A DNA stretch of 64,000 bases from Cognatishimia sp. 1_MG-2023 (GTDB lineage Bacteria; Pseudomonadota; Alphaproteobacteria; Rhodobacterales; Rhodobacteraceae). The notes below the pieces were generated by a model. That model ran no database searches. It had not been told where the DNA came from and saw nothing but the letters and a program-made list of their open reading frames with translations. The translations under genes and the position numbers were made by a program. Where the stretch lies: the NCBI RefSeq assembly GCF_030548175.1, contig NZ_JAUORX010000001.1:496001-560000 (forward strand), given 5' to 3'. Shown here in pieces: positions 16,755 through 27,919 of the stretch (position 1 is the first letter of the stretch; each line of letters starts with the position of its first letter).

Positions 16755-19037
16755 TTAGCCACATTTGCTGTGGCCGCAGCTGCGGCATGTCATGCAGCCT
16801 TCGACCATTTGCAGATCGTATTGACCACAGGATGGGCAAGCTTTGCCTTTTGGCGCTTCGCCGACAGCAATGACTTCGGCTTGAGGGTCAGATTTTAACC
16901 CCATGCCTTCGCCTTCGATCATGCCGATGGAGATCATGTGTTTTTCGATCACGCCGCCGATGGCTGCCAGAATGGATGGGATGTATTTGCCATCCATCCA
17001 AGAACCACCACGTGGATCAAAGACCGCTTTCAGCTCTTCCACCACAAAGGACACATCACCGCCACGACGGAACACTGCAGAGATCATGCGGGTAAGCGCA
17101 AGGGTCCAAGCGTAGTGTTCCATGTTTTTGGAGTTGATGAAGACTTCGAATGGGCGACGGACACCATTCACGATCACATCATTTACGGTGAGGTAAATTG
17201 CGTGCTCACTGTCGTGCCATTTCAGTTTGTATGTCGCGCCCTCTAGGGACTGCGGACGCTCCAGCGGTTCGGACATATAGATGACTTCGCCGGTATCGGT
17301 GAGGTGATCTGCTGGGTTTTCACCCGGAGCTTTGTCTTCGCTTTCGGAAACTGTCAGAACGGAGCCTGTGATGTCGTTTGGACGATAGGTTGTGCAGCCT
17401 TTACAGCCGGTGTCCCATGCTTCCATGTAAACATCTTTGAAGGCGTCAAAGCTGATGTCTTCTGGGCAGTTGATGGTCTTGGAGATCGAGCTGTCGATCC
17501 ATTTTTGTGCTGCGGCTTGCATGCGCACGTGGTCAAGCGGCGCAAGGGTTTGCGCGTTGACGAAATAATCCGGCAGTTCTTTGTCGCCAAATTTTTCACG
17601 CCACAATTTCACAGCGTAATCAACGACTTCTTCTTCGGTGCGTGAGCCGTCTTTTTGCAGAACTTTACGGGTGTATGCATAGGCAAAGACCGGTTCGATG
17701 CCGGAAGACACGTTGCCCGCATAAAGGCTGATTGTGCCGGTTGGGGCAATGGATGTCAGAAGCGCGTTACGGATGCCGTGCTTTGCAATGTCTGCCTTTA
17801 GGTCGTCATCTAGGAACTGAACCATGCCGCCGTTGACGTATTTGTCTGCGTCAAACAGTGGGAACGCGCCCTTCTCTTTCGCAAGTTCCATAGACGCGCG
17901 ATATGACGCGTGTGCGATGGCTTTCATCCAAGCTTCGGTTTGCTCAGCTGCTTCTTCAGAGCCGTATTTCAGGCCCAGCATCAGCAGTGCGTCGGCAAGG
18001 CCGGTCACGCCAAGGCCGATCCGGCGTTTGGCTTGGGCTTCTTGCGCTTGGCGCTCTAGCGGGAAGTTGGATGCGTCAACCACGTTGTCCATCATACGGA
18101 CAGCGGTTTTCACGAGGTCTGTTAGGGCCTCTTCGTTCAGCTCTGCGGCATCTTCGAACGGTGCAGTTACAAGACGTGCTAGGTTTATGGAGCCAAGCAA
18201 GCACGCGCCATATGGCGGCAGAGGTTGCTCGCCGCATGGGTTCGTTGCTGCGATGGTTTCAACGTAGCTGAGGTTGTTGGATTTGTTGATCCGGTCGATG
18301 AAGATCACGCCTGGCTCGGCCTGATCATAGGTGTTCTGCATGATCTTATTCCACAAATCCCGCGCATTGACGGTTTTGTAGACTTTATCTGCGAAGACCA
18401 ATTCCCAAGAGCCATCTGCTTTGACGGCTTCCATGAAATCATCAGTGACCAGTACGGACATGTTGAACATGCGAAGGCGCGCTGGATCAGATTTGGCTGT
18501 GATGAAATGCTCTACGTCCGGGTGGTCACAACGCATGGTCGCCATCATCGCGCCACGGCGTGAGCCTGCGGACATGATGGTGCGGCACATCGCGTCCCAC
18601 ACATCCATAAAGGACAACGGGCCAGAGGCGTCTGCTGCAACACCTTTTACGTCAGACCCTTTTGGACGCACTGTCGAGAAGTCATATCCGATGCCCCCAC
18701 CCTGCTGCATGGTGAGTGCGGCTTCTTTGAGCATGTCAAAGATACCAGACATGCTGTCAGGAATCGTGCCCATAACGAAGCAGTTGAACAATGTAACTTT
18801 ACGCGCAGTGCCCGCACCTGCTGTGATGCGGCCCGCTGGAAGATACTTGAAGTCTTCCAATGCGGCGTAGAATTTGTCTTCCCACTGTTCTGGCTTTTTC
18901 TCGACTTTTGCCAAGTCGCGCGCGATGCGGCGCCAGCTGTCTTCGACCGTTTCATCAATGGGCGTACCGTCCGCCTGTTTAAAGCGGTATTTCATATCCC
19001 AAATGGATTCGGCGATCGGGGCAGCAAAACGACTCAT
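16755..19037 (-). CDS. nrdJ: Adenosylcobalamin-dependent (class II) ribonucleotide reductase
   Basis: This 760-residue enzyme makes deoxynucleotides without oxygen using a B12 radical. Visible motifs are CFVMGTIPDSMSGIF near the N-terminal disulfide cysteine, MQQGGGIGYDFS, the active-site NPCGEQPLPPYGACLLGS (about residues 265-282), and the glycine-rich APTGTISLYAGNVSSGIEP. The C-terminus has two CxxC pairs (ACPSCGQ and CMTCRSCGHSKCG) that shuttle electrons and bind zinc. Length fits the family. The ATG at 19037 follows GAGGAAAC. I see no cobalamin riboswitch or clear NrdR box in the short divergent space before DUF1489. Confidence 0.96.
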   Translation of the reverse strand: MSRFAAPIAESIWDMKYRFKQADGTPIDETVEDSWRRIARDLAKVEKKPEQWEDKFYAALEDFKYLPAGRITAGAGTARKVTLFNCFVMGTIPDSMSGIFDMLKEAALTMQQGGGIGYDFSTVRPKGSDVKGVAADASGPLSFMDVWDAMCRTIMSAGSRRGAMMATMRCDHPDVEHFITAKSDPARLRMFNMSVLVTDDFMEAVKADGSWELVFADKVYKTVNARDLWNKIMQNTYDQAEPGVIFIDRINKSNNLSYVETIAATNPCGEQPLPPYGACLLGSINLARLVTAPFEDAAELNEEALTDLVKTAVRMMDNVVDASNFPLERQAQEAQAKRRIGLGVTGLADALLMLGLKYGSEEAAEQTEAWMKAIAHASYRASMELAKEKGAFPLFDADKYVNGGMVQFLDDDLKADIAKHGIRNALLTSIAPTGTISLYAGNVSSGIEPVFAYAYTRKVLQKDGSRTEEEVVDYAVKLWREKFGDKELPDYFVNAQTLAPLDHVRMQAAAQKWIDSSISKTINCPEDISFDAFKDVYMEAWDTGCKGCTTYRPNDITGSVLTVSESEDKAPGENPADHLTDTGEVIYMSEPLERPQSLEGATYKLKWHDSEHAIYLTVNDVIVNGVRRPFEVFINSKNMEHYAWTLALTRMISAVFRRGGDVSFVVEELKAVFDPRGGSWMDGKYIPSILAAIGGVIEKHMISIGMIEGEGMGLKSDPQAEVIAVGEAPKGKACPSCGQYDLQMVEGCMTCRSCGHSKCG

Positions 19038-19163
19038 CGGTTTCCTCGGTCTGTTTAGGTTTTTATATGTACTGACAGTTTTTTGAGGGGCTTGAAAGCC
19101 CTGTTGAGAGGACTACTATAATTCGAAACCGGAAAATAACACAACAGGTAGTAGGTCTCTTTT

Positions 19164-19592
19164 GTGAAATATCTAAATCTAGTGAAGCTAAGCGTTGGTA
19201 CAGATAGCGTAGATACGTTAGACGAATGGCAAAAAACCAAGCGTGCTCAGACAGATGATGGGTTTTCACACCATGTGACACGTATGTGGCCCAAGCGAGA
19301 GAAAGAGATTCTTGCGGGCGGGTCGATCTTTTGGGTGATTAAGGGTGCGATCCAAGCACGTCAACAGATCGTTCGCTTTGATGAGGTCATTGGAGCTGAT
19401 GGTATTCGTCGATGCGATTTCGTCCTAGCACCCGAATTGATCCGCACCCAATCGGCGTTACGCCGACCGTTTCAAGGCTGGCGATACCTCAAGTTAGAGG
19501 ATTCTCCGCCTGACCTGCCCAAGGGACGTAAAGCAGAAGAGCCATTGCCAACTGAATTGGCAATGGCTCTTGCTGAGATCGGTGTGATCTAA
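19164..19592 (+). CDS. DUF1489 family protein
   Basis: This 142-residue soluble protein begins at a GTG (VKYLNLVKLSVGTDSVDTL), has HHVTRMWPKREKEILAGGSI and GAIQARQQIVRFDEV in the middle, and FVLAPELIRTQSALRRPFQG toward the end. This matches DUF1489, a small family common in alphaproteobacteria and of unknown function. It diverges from nrdJ with about 125 bp between starts. Its last codons contain a perfect 14-bp inverted repeat (19538-19570). Confidence 0.85.
   Translation: MKYLNLVKLSVGTDSVDTLDEWQKTKRAQTDDGFSHHVTRMWPKREKEILAGGSIFWVIKGAIQARQQIVRFDEVIGADGIRRCDFVLAPELIRTQSALRRPFQGWRYLKLEDSPPDLPKGRKAEEPLPTELAMALAEIGVI
19538..19570. repeat. Perfect 14-bp inverted repeat inside a gene end
   Basis: AGAGCCATTGCCAA, a 5-nt loop, then its exact complement TTGGCAATGGCTCT lie within the last ten or so codons of the DUF1489 gene. 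No U-tract follows on the plus strand, so it is not a standard terminator for that gene. It lies 26 bp from the end of the convergent isomerase gene. Confidence 0.85.
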
Positions 19593-19595
19593 GGG

Positions 19596-20195
19596 TTACT
19601 CAAGCTCTGCAAGGTGCTGATCCAGATCAGCAAGCCGATCTTGGCCCCAGAATTTAGCCCCATCATCGACGACATAGAATGGCGCACCGAACACGCCTGC
19701 TGCGTAGCCCTCTTCAAGATTGCGCGAATACGTTTCGGCACCTGTCAAAAGACCGCTGTCTGCAAGACCAGCATCAAATCCATTCTTTTCCAGACAATCG
19801 CGGATTACGTCATCTTGGGCAATGTCGCGCTCTTCGGACCAACATGCGCGCAGAACAGATTGCACCAAGGCCCCCACATCGCCTGTGCCTGCGTTTTGGG
19901 CGGCAATGATGGCATAGGATGATGGGGCCATGTTGGTTGGCCAAAAGGCTGGCTTTAGGTGAAACGGCATTTCAAGTGTCTTCGCCCGCCGCACCAAATC
20001 TTGTGCGCGATACTCGATTCGACTTGGGTGCCGATCTTTTGGAGGTGTCCCGCCTGTCCGGGCAAAGAGCGCCATTAAGTCCAGTGGTTTGTATGTAATG
20101 CTGGCGCCATGTTTTGAGGCGACATTTTCTAGGCCACTCCCGGCTAAGTAGGCATACGGAGAAATAGTTGCAAAATAATAGTCTATATGTGCCAT
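19596..20195 (-). CDS. 2-hydroxychromene-2-carboxylate isomerase (DsbA-like)
   Basis: This 199-residue protein has the thioredoxin/DsbA fold of the glutathione-dependent HCCA isomerases: IDYYFATISPYAYLAG at the N-terminus with a serine in place of the active cysteine, KPLDLMALFARTGGTPP, and near the end VFGAPFYVVDDGAKFWGQDR with the cis-proline loop. In naphthalene breakdown the family isomerises a ring-fission product. In roseobacters such genes are often found away from such pathways, so the real substrate is unknown. It converges with DUF1489 and diverges from prs. Confidence 0.85.
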   Translation of the reverse strand: MAHIDYYFATISPYAYLAGSGLENVASKHGASITYKPLDLMALFARTGGTPPKDRHPSRIEYRAQDLVRRAKTLEMPFHLKPAFWPTNMAPSSYAIIAAQNAGTGDVGALVQSVLRACWSEERDIAQDDVIRDCLEKNGFDAGLADSGLLTGAETYSRNLEEGYAAGVFGAPFYVVDDGAKFWGQDRLADLDQHLAELE

Positions 20196-20299
20196 TTGGC
20201 CCCCTTAGGTCACAGCATCGCTTTGCCAAAACGTAGCGACATGCTAAGGCGTGCGCAACGTCACGAATCTGTCATCTGCGACAATGGGGAATTCCGCAT

Positions 20300-21307
20300 A
20301 TGCCGAGCACTATGGAACCGAAACTGATCACCGGGAACGCCAATAAGCCGTTGGCAACTGCCATTGCCCGGCGCATGACAATTCATCGCAATCTTGGATT
20401 GGTCGACGCGCGCGTTGAACGCTTTAACGACGGCGAGATTTTCGTCGAAGTTTTTGAAAACGTTCGCGGTGAAGACATGTTTATCATTCAGCCGACGAGC
20501 AATCCGGCGAACGATAACTTGATGGAATTACTGATTATGGCCGATGCTTTGCGTCGGTCTTCTGCTAAGCGCATCACCGCTGTGATCCCATACTTTGGCT
20601 ATGCACGCCAAGATCGCCGCGCTAAGGCACGTACACCGATCTCTGCCAAACTGGTTGCCAACATGCTGGTCGAAGCTGGTGTTGAGCGTGTTTTGACTAT
20701 GGATTTGCACGCGGCGCAGATTCAGGGGTTCTTTGATATTCCGGTCGACAACTTGTATGCCTCTCCGATCTTTGCATTGGACATCAAGCAGCAATTCAAA
20801 GGCAACATGGAAGACATCATGGTTGTGTCTCCGGACGTTGGCGGCGTTGCCCGTGCGCGCGAGCTTGCAAAGCGTATTAATGCCCCATTGTCGATCGTTG
20901 ATAAGCGCCGCGAGAAGGCCGGTGAAGTTGCTGAGATGACTGTTATCGGTGATGTGACTGGTAAGAAATGTATCATCGTAGATGACATGTGCGATACGGC
21001 TGGCACGCTGTGTAAAGCCGCTGAAGTGCTGCTGGAACATGGCGCGACTGAAGTGCACGCTTATATCTCTCATGGTGTTATGTCTGGTCCTGCTGTTGAG
21101 CGTGTGACCAACTCTGTCATGAAGAGCTTGGTGATCACCGATTCAATTCAGCCAACTGGTCCTGTCAGCAATGCGCCAAACATTCGCATCCTGCCAACAG
21201 CTCCGATCTTTGCGCATGCGATCATGAATATTTGGAACGGTGCGTCGGTCTCATCCCTATTCGAGACAGACACGCTTGAAGGCGCTTATGAGGGGTTGTT
21301 GAGCTAA
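20300..21307 (+). CDS. prs: Ribose-phosphate pyrophosphokinase
   Basis: This 335-residue cytosolic enzyme makes PRPP from ribose 5-phosphate and ATP. Visible motifs are [38 protein letters not shown] (the ATP-binding flexible loop region), the metal-binding [18 protein letters not shown], and the PRPP loop [14 protein letters not shown]. Length is about 20 residues over the E. coli enzyme, as is usual in this group. The ATG at 20300 lies close to a weak GGGGAA; an ATG at 20312 would give nearly the same protein. It stands alone and ends in a strong terminator. Confidence 0.96.
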   Translation: MPSTMEPKLITGNANKPLATAIARRMTIHRNLGLVDARVERFNDGEIFVEVFENVRGEDMFIIQPTSNPANDNLMELLIMADALRRSSAKRITAVIPYFGYARQDRRAKARTPISAKLVANMLVEAGVERVLTMDLHAAQIQGFFDIPVDNLYASPIFALDIKQQFKGNMEDIMVVSPDVGGVARARELAKRINAPLSIVDKRREKAGEVAEMTVIGDVTGKKCIIVDDMCDTAGTLCKAAEVLLEHGATEVHAYISHGVMSGPAVERVTNSVMKSLVITDSIQPTGPVSNAPNIRILPTAPIFAHAIMNIWNGASVSSLFETDTLEGAYEGLLS

Positions 21308-21335
21308 ATAGCCCGACACCTTACCGCTAAAATAC

Positions 21336-21363
21336 AAAACGCGCCCTGTGGGCGCGTTTTTCG
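21336..21363 (+). terminator. Intrinsic terminator after prs
   Basis: AAAACGCGCCC, loop TGT, GGGCGCGTTTTTCG forms an 11-bp stem followed by a U-run, 29 bp after the prs stop. The A-run on the other side means it may also serve the convergent lectin gene. Confidence 0.93.
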
Positions 21364-21369
21364 TTGGGC

Positions 21370-21720
21370 CTATGGGACGTCCCACGCATCTTCGTCGTCT
21401 ATCTCACCAAATGCGATCCAGCTTAACCGAACGCGCGCGACCTGGCTGTCTTGCCATGTACGAAAGACCAAATCAAAGCCGTCTTCTGTTACTTTTTCGG
21501 CGGCGATGTCGGCGCGTAAGTTCGACCCGTTGCTGACATCCCAAAGTGACAGGGCCACTTGGACAACGGGTTTGTTTACGAATGCTTCTGAGAAATTGAT
21601 GCGTTTGCGGCGTTCACGCGGGCCTTTACCGGTCCACATATCGCCGCCATGCTGGAAATCCGAGAACAACTGATGTTCCCCTTGGTCGATCCCTAACGTG
21701 CGGCCGCGCATTTTTTGCAT
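21370..21720 (-). CDS. H-type lectin domain protein
   Basis: This 116-residue protein consists almost wholly of an H-type lectin domain (about residues 40-105): FSEAFVNKPVVQVALSLWDV, then DGFDLVFRTWQDSQVARVRL and SWIAFG. In snails and slime moulds this fold binds N-acetylgalactosamine. The bacterial versions are little studied. There is no signal peptide, so a cytosolic site is likely. The ATG at 21720 has AAGGA 7 nt upstream. It lies between prs and the atp operon and is probably transcribed alone. Confidence 0.85.
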   Translation of the reverse strand: MQKMRGRTLGIDQGEHQLFSDFQHGGDMWTGKGPRERRKRINFSEAFVNKPVVQVALSLWDVSNGSNLRADIAAEKVTEDGFDLVFRTWQDSQVARVRLSWIAFGEIDDEDAWDVP

Positions 21721-21770
21721 GATACATTCCTTAAGTCTGCCGAAACATTACAACTTTTGGAACTGATCTG

Positions 21771-21806
21771 TAAATAAAAACAGGCCCCGCCAAATGGCGA
21801 GGCCTG
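21771..21806 (-). terminator. Intrinsic terminator of the atp operon
   Basis: On the minus strand a 12-bp stem with one mismatch (CAGGCCTCGCCA / TGGCGGGGCCTG) is followed by TTTTTATTT. It lies 22 bp beyond the atpC stop. The plus strand has a shorter T-run. Confidence 0.88.
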
Positions 21807-21827
21807 CTTTTGTTAAATCAAAGGCGC

Positions 21828-22226
21828 TTAAACGTTCAGAAGAGAACGCAAAGCCTCTAGATCTGCCACGTTTTTCGCAGCTACGTCTTTTAGATCAGCA
21901 GAAGCAGTTTCGACCGCTTCTTTCGCTGTGGTGATCAAAGCATCCATATCCGCGGCAGTTACGTCCGCAGTTGGGATAGCTTTTTCTGCCAAAACAGACG
22001 TGCCCTGGGCGTTGATATCCGCAAAACCGCCAGTAACAGCGTAGCTTTGGGAACCATCCGGACCTTCTACAGTCAGGACGCCTGGGCGCAGGGTGGTGAT
22101 GGTTGGCGCGTGATCAGGCATTGCTGTCATGTCGCCATCCGCACCCGGAATCTGCACGGCCGAAGCTTGCATAGAGGCAAGCGCACGTTCCGGGCTGACC
22201 AGATCGAATTGCATGGTTTGTGCCAT
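21828..22226 (-). CDS. atpC: F1 ATP synthase epsilon subunit
   Basis: This 132-residue subunit of the F1 stalk has the N-terminal beta barrel ([50 protein letters not shown]) and a short C-terminal helical pair rich in alanine. The subunit couples rotation and can inhibit ATP hydrolysis. It is the last gene of the operon, 58 bp after atpD, a gap with small GC-rich inverted repeats (22250-22276). Confidence 0.95.
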   Translation of the reverse strand: MAQTMQFDLVSPERALASMQASAVQIPGADGDMTAMPDHAPTITTLRPGVLTVEGPDGSQSYAVTGGFADINAQGTSVLAEKAIPTADVTAADMDALITTAKEAVETASADLKDVAAKNVADLEALRSLLNV

Positions 22227-22284
22227 TGGGGCCTCCTTTCAGGGTTCCCCTGCCCCGCCAATGCGGCGCAAGGGAGTTCCGTTC

Positions 22285-23724
<1,440 letters not shown>

Positions 23725-24600
23725 TTAGAGCGCTTCAGCGCCCGAGATAATTTCAATAAGCTCGCTTGTAATCACGGCCTGACGTGAGCGGTTAAACTCG
23801 ATTGTCAGTTTGTCGATCATTTCGCCCGCGTTCCGGGTTGCGTTGTCCATCGCGGACATACGCGCACCTTGCTCAGACGCACCGTTTTCAAGAAGAGCTG
23901 CAAAGATCTGTGTCGCGACACCGCGCGGCAGCAAGTCGGCCAGAATGGCTTCTTCACTTGGCTCATAGTCATACAGAGTAGACGCACCCGCATCTTCCTC
24001 AGCTTCGAAGGTCGCTGGGATGATTTGTTGTGCTGTCGGGATCTGTGAAACCACGTTTACGAACTTCGCAAAGAAGATCGTAGCAACGTCAAACTCACCA
24101 CCGTCAAAGCGTGCGAGGATGTCACGTGCAATATCTTGCGCGTTGTCATAGCCCACTCGTTTAACTTCGGTCAGGTCAACATGGCCGATAAACGCATCAC
24201 CAAGTTCACGTTTGATAGAATCGCGACCCTTTTTACCAACAGTCAAAACCTTAACAGTTTTGCCTGCAGCTTTGAGTTCCAATGCTTTCGCACGCGCCAA
24301 CTTGGCGATGTTAGAGTTGAAGCCGCCGCACAAGCCACGCTCAGCAGTCATAACCACCAAAAGGTGAGTTTGATCGCTGCCGGTGCCTGACAAAAGCTTC
24401 GGTGCAGTGTCGGAGCCGCCTACAGACGCCGCGAGCCCACCCAGAACGGCATTAAACCGTTCTGTGTAAGGACGAGACGCTTCGGCAGCATCCTGCGCGC
24501 GGCGAAGTTTCGCCGCGGCAACCATCTGCATGGCCTTTGTGATCTTCCGAGTGTTTTTCACACTCTGGATCCGGTTTTTAAGGTCCTTCAGACTAGGCAT
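23725..24600 (-). CDS. atpG: F1 ATP synthase gamma subunit
   Basis: This 291-residue central shaft has the conserved N-terminal helix ([35 protein letters not shown]), the middle [16 protein letters not shown], and the C-terminal helix with [17 protein letters not shown]. It transmits rotation from the membrane ring to the catalytic head. It lies 12 bp after atpA. Confidence 0.98.
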   Translation of the reverse strand: MPSLKDLKNRIQSVKNTRKITKAMQMVAAAKLRRAQDAAEASRPYTERFNAVLGGLAASVGGSDTAPKLLSGTGSDQTHLLVVMTAERGLCGGFNSNIAKLARAKALELKAAGKTVKVLTVGKKGRDSIKRELGDAFIGHVDLTEVKRVGYDNAQDIARDILARFDGGEFDVATIFFAKFVNVVSQIPTAQQIIPATFEAEEDAGASTLYDYEPSEEAILADLLPRGVATQIFAALLENGASEQGARMSAMDNATRNAGEMIDKLTIEFNRSRQAVITSELIEIISGAEAL

Positions 24601-24612
24601 TGTCCGAACCCC

Positions 24613-26151
24613 TTATGCGAAGTCAGCTGCGAATTCGTCGAGCGCTGCTTTCACTTTGTCTGCTGCTTCGCCTTTGATCTTAGGATCTTCATCCGTGATC
24701 CACTGAAGCAGGTCTGCGTTTTTACCACGCAGGTGCGCCAGAAGGGCTGCTTCGTAGCGGCCAACGTCTTTTACGTCGACTTTGTCGAGGTAACCGTTGG
24801 TGCCTGCGAAGATGAGGCAGACGATTTCAGAGTTGGACAGTGGCGAATACTGAGGCTGTTTCATCAGCTCGGTCAAACGCGCACCACGTGCCAGAAGCTG
24901 CTGTGTTGCGGCGTCTAGGTCGGAACCAAACTGAGCAAACGCAGCCATCTCACGATACTGAGCCAGAGACAGTTTAACTGGACCAGCAACCGAAGACATC
25001 GCTTTGGTTTGTGCAGATGAACCAACACGAGAAACGGACAGACCAGTGTTCACCGCTGGACGGATACCTTGGTAGAACAATTCAGTTTCCAAGAAGATCT
25101 GACCGTCGGTGATGGAAATCACGTTGGTTGGAATAAACGCAGAAACGTCACCGCCCTGAGTTTCAATAACTGGTAGAGCAGTCAAAGAACCAGAACCGTT
25201 ATCTTCGTTCAGCTTAGAGGAACGCTCTAGCAGACGAGAGTGAAGATAGAAAACGTCACCTGGGTACGCTTCACGTCCTGGTGGGCGACGCAGAAGCAAA
25301 GACATCTGACGGTAGGACACAGCTTGCTTGGACAGATCATCATAAACGATCAGAGCGTGCTTGCCGCTGTCACGGAAGTATTCCGCCATAGAAGTCGCAG
25401 CATATGGTGCCAGGAACTGCATAGGTGCAGGATCAGACGCCGTCGCAGCAACAACGATGGAATATTCAATCGCGCCAGTTTCTTCGAGCTTTTTAACAAG
25501 CTGAGCAACTGTGGAACGCTTTTGACCAACCGCAACGTAAACGCAGAACAATTTCTTGCTGTCGTCGTCGCCTGCAGCTTCGTTGTAGGATTTTTGGTTC
25601 AGGATTGTGTCGAGCGCAATCGCTGTTTTACCTGTTTGACGGTCACCAATGATCAGCTCTCGCTGGCCACGGCCGATTGGGATCATCGCATCAACAGATT
25701 TCAGACCAGTCGCCATCGGTTCGTGAACCGATTTACGTGGAATGATGCCCGGTGCTTTAACATCCGCAACGCTACGCTTGGATGTTTTGATCGGACCTTT
25801 GCCGTCAAGTGGGTTACCCAAACCGTCAACAACGCGGCCAAGAAGCTCTGGGCCAACTGGAACGTCAACGATAGAGTTGGTGCGCTTAACAGTGTCACCT
25901 TCTTTAATGTCGCGGTCGGAACCAAAGATAACAACACCAACGTTGTCGCTTTCAAGGTTCAACGCCATTCCCATGATACCACCTGGGAACTCGACCATTT
26001 CACCGGCTTGAACGTTGTCCAGGCCGTAGACGCGGGCAATACCGTCACCTACGGAAAGAACACGACCAACTTCGGCCACTTCGGCGTCCTGACCAAAGTT
26101 TTTGATCTGGTCTTTTAGGATCGCCGAAATTTCGGCTGCTTGGATACCCAT
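24613..26151 (-). CDS. atpA: F1 ATP synthase alpha subunit
   Basis: This 512-residue non-catalytic nucleotide-binding subunit has the N-terminal barrel ([20 protein letters not shown]), Walker [16 protein letters not shown], and [20 protein letters not shown] with the arginine-finger neighbourhood. Length fits the family. It starts directly after the atpH stop. A 292-codon antisense frame inside it is a shadow. Confidence 0.98.
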   Translation of the reverse strand: MGIQAAEISAILKDQIKNFGQDAEVAEVGRVLSVGDGIARVYGLDNVQAGEMVEFPGGIMGMALNLESDNVGVVIFGSDRDIKEGDTVKRTNSIVDVPVGPELLGRVVDGLGNPLDGKGPIKTSKRSVADVKAPGIIPRKSVHEPMATGLKSVDAMIPIGRGQRELIIGDRQTGKTAIALDTILNQKSYNEAAGDDDSKKLFCVYVAVGQKRSTVAQLVKKLEETGAIEYSIVVAATASDPAPMQFLAPYAATSMAEYFRDSGKHALIVYDDLSKQAVSYRQMSLLLRRPPGREAYPGDVFYLHSRLLERSSKLNEDNGSGSLTALPVIETQGGDVSAFIPTNVISITDGQIFLETELFYQGIRPAVNTGLSVSRVGSSAQTKAMSSVAGPVKLSLAQYREMAAFAQFGSDLDAATQQLLARGARLTELMKQPQYSPLSNSEIVCLIFAGTNGYLDKVDVKDVGRYEAALLAHLRGKNADLLQWITDEDPKIKGEAADKVKAALDEFAADFA

Positions 26152-26712
26152 TTATCCGACCTCTTTCATTGCATTCTGGAGTGAGTTGAGCTTGGAGCGG
26201 ATCGACGTGTCGATCATCTTCGAGCCCACCTTAACGACAAGACCGCCAATCAAAGACTGATCAACGGTCGCATTAATTTTGACATCTTTGCCAACACGCG
26301 CTTTCAGCGTTTTGGCAAGCTTGTCAGATTGTGTTTTGGTCAGCGCTTTTGCAGAGGTTACCTCTGCAGTCACTTCGCCTTTGTCTTCGGCGATCAGCGC
26401 ACGCAGTCCGCTAACCAACTGAGGCAAGGCAAACAGGCGGCGGTTCTCAGCCATAAGGCTTAGAGTATTCGCCAGAACTGTTGGCAGACCCATTTTAGCT
26501 GCAACTGCAGTGATAGCGTCGCCCTGTTCAGCGCGGCTCACGATTGGCGAGTTGATAAACTCGCGCAATTCAGCACTATCTTCCAAAGCTGCATGCAGAT
26601 CATCAAGACCCTTCTCCAATTCAGAGACGGCTTTTGACTCTTTTGCGATCTCGAAGACCGCAGTGGCATAGCGCGCAGCTATACCTTGCGAAATCGAAGC
26701 TGGTTCGGACAC
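26152..26712 (-). CDS. atpH: F1 ATP synthase delta subunit
   Basis: This 186-residue peripheral-stalk subunit links F1 to F0. I chose the GTG at 26712 because the protein then opens [20 protein letters not shown], as in relatives, with GGAAGG upstream; the ATG at 26838 would run through the FNR-type box. Other motifs are [34 protein letters not shown] and, at the end, [20 protein letters not shown]. It is the first gene of atpHAGDC. The F0 genes are not nearby, as is usual in the group. Confidence 0.95.
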   Translation of the reverse strand: MSEPASISQGIAARYATAVFEIAKESKAVSELEKGLDDLHAALEDSAELREFINSPIVSRAEQGDAITAVAAKMGLPTVLANTLSLMAENRRLFALPQLVSGLRALIAEDKGEVTAEVTSAKALTKTQSDKLAKTLKARVGKDVKINATVDQSLIGGLVVKVGSKMIDTSIRSKLNSLQNAMKEVG

Positions 26713-26776
26713 GTCCACCCTTCCGATATTTTGGCCTCGGTTCACTGCGAAACAGCTTCCGAGGACGTTTCTAGTT

Positions 26777-26790
26777 TTGATCCAAATCAA
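26777..26790. promoter_or_regulatory. FNR/FnrL-type box upstream of the atp operon
   Basis: TTGATCCAAATCAA matches the FNR consensus TTGAT-N4-ATCAA at all ten fixed positions. Its centre is 71 nt upstream of the atpH GTG. Flanking bases extend the symmetry (GTTTTGATCC and its mirror). I could not place a convincing -10 at the usual activator spacing, so it might repress or act from upstream. Confidence 0.65.
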
Positions 26791-27082
26791 AACATTAAAA
26801 TCCAGCCGGGGTTTAGCAGAGGCTCGTTGAGCTAGCAATAACGTTTAACGAAAAGGTCACACACCAAAAACCCCTTATTTATAAGGCCTTGCATGGGGTG
26901 CGACCGAATGGCTTCATAATGTTACATAAATCTAACAGAGTTTCGACCTATTTCGCCCGATTCCCTGTCCGTGGTCGGTCTCAAAAAGCGGGACAAATGT
27001 TCGCTTAGACAGTTTCACTCGCAATCAAACCGGAGAACGACTGCGCGAGAATTCAAGGCAGTGTGCGTTTGAATTTAGACGG

Positions 27083-27820
27083 TCAAATTGGTGCGACTTC
27101 GGGCTTTGGCGCGAGAATTTCCATTGGTTTGCGAACTGTCTGACGCAACCCACCTGTCGGAGCGTGAACCCGTTTGCTTGCCTCAACCATCAGCACCCCC
27201 CCGGAGACAACAGGTGACAACGCACGTCCCGTCCCTTCCCACAATTGCGCCGTTTTGCGCCAGAACCGTCTATGGCTTGGCGGCTGGAATAAGGTTGTGC
27301 GATGACGCTCTGGCATGAAGCCGTGATTGCGTAGCTGAGCTTCTAACTGTCCTGTTGAGTATGGACGCCCATAACCAAATGGCGTTGTGTCTGATCGAGA
27401 CCACATCCCAGCCCGATGCGGCACAATGAACAATGCGCGGCCACCAGGGCCAAGTACACGAAACGCTTCGTCTAACAAATTGGTTGGACGATCACAGTTT
27501 TCCAAGCCATGCATCATAATCAGGCGATCAACACGCCCTGTTTCAAGCGGCCATAACGTTTCTTCGCACAACACCGATACATTCGGCATCCCTGCAGGCC
27601 ATGGCATCACACCCTGAGGCGCAGGCATCAGCCCGACGACGCGACGTGCCTGTGTCAGGTATGGACGTAAGAGTGGGACAGCAAAGCCAAATCCGACGAC
27701 AGTTTGGCCTGTTACATCTGGCCAAAGCTGCTTTACCTCATCCCGCACTGCTTTTTGCGCAGCACGTCCAAGCATGCTACGATAATAAAAGTTGCGAAGG
27801 TCCTTCACATCAAGATGCAT
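27083..27820 (-). CDS. SAM-dependent methyltransferase-like protein
   Basis: This 245-residue protein has a class I methyltransferase fold in weakened form. The first strand and loop read [16 protein letters not shown] instead of the usual GxGxG, and the later core has [17 protein letters not shown] and [20 protein letters not shown], the typical strand and turn of the family. The C-terminus is long and basic. It diverges from gloB (about 100 bp between starts), a pairing I believe is common in roseobacters. The substrate is unknown. Confidence 0.82.
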   Translation of the reverse strand: MHLDVKDLRNFYYRSMLGRAAQKAVRDEVKQLWPDVTGQTVVGFGFAVPLLRPYLTQARRVVGLMPAPQGVMPWPAGMPNVSVLCEETLWPLETGRVDRLIMMHGLENCDRPTNLLDEAFRVLGPGGRALFIVPHRAGMWSRSDTTPFGYGRPYSTGQLEAQLRNHGFMPERHRTTLFQPPSHRRFWRKTAQLWEGTGRALSPVVSGGVLMVEASKRVHAPTGGLRQTVRKPMEILAPKPEVAPI

Positions 27821-27919
27821 TGCACGCGCTCACAGAATGGGCAAATCTAGCGTCAACATAGAGGGTTTCGTCGCAGATTGAACCTGTCATGTTGCAGAAG
27901 CAGCAAAAAGGAAGCAGCC

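Noticed and set aside
19038-19163. Cobalamin riboswitch before nrdJ
   Set aside because: The divergent region is only about 125 bp and lacks the B12-box sequence; only a small GGGGCTT/AAGCCC hairpin is visible.
25240-26118. 292-codon rightward open frame across atpA
   Set aside because: It is antisense to the alpha subunit gene and shows no domain; codon bias of atpA explains the open frame.
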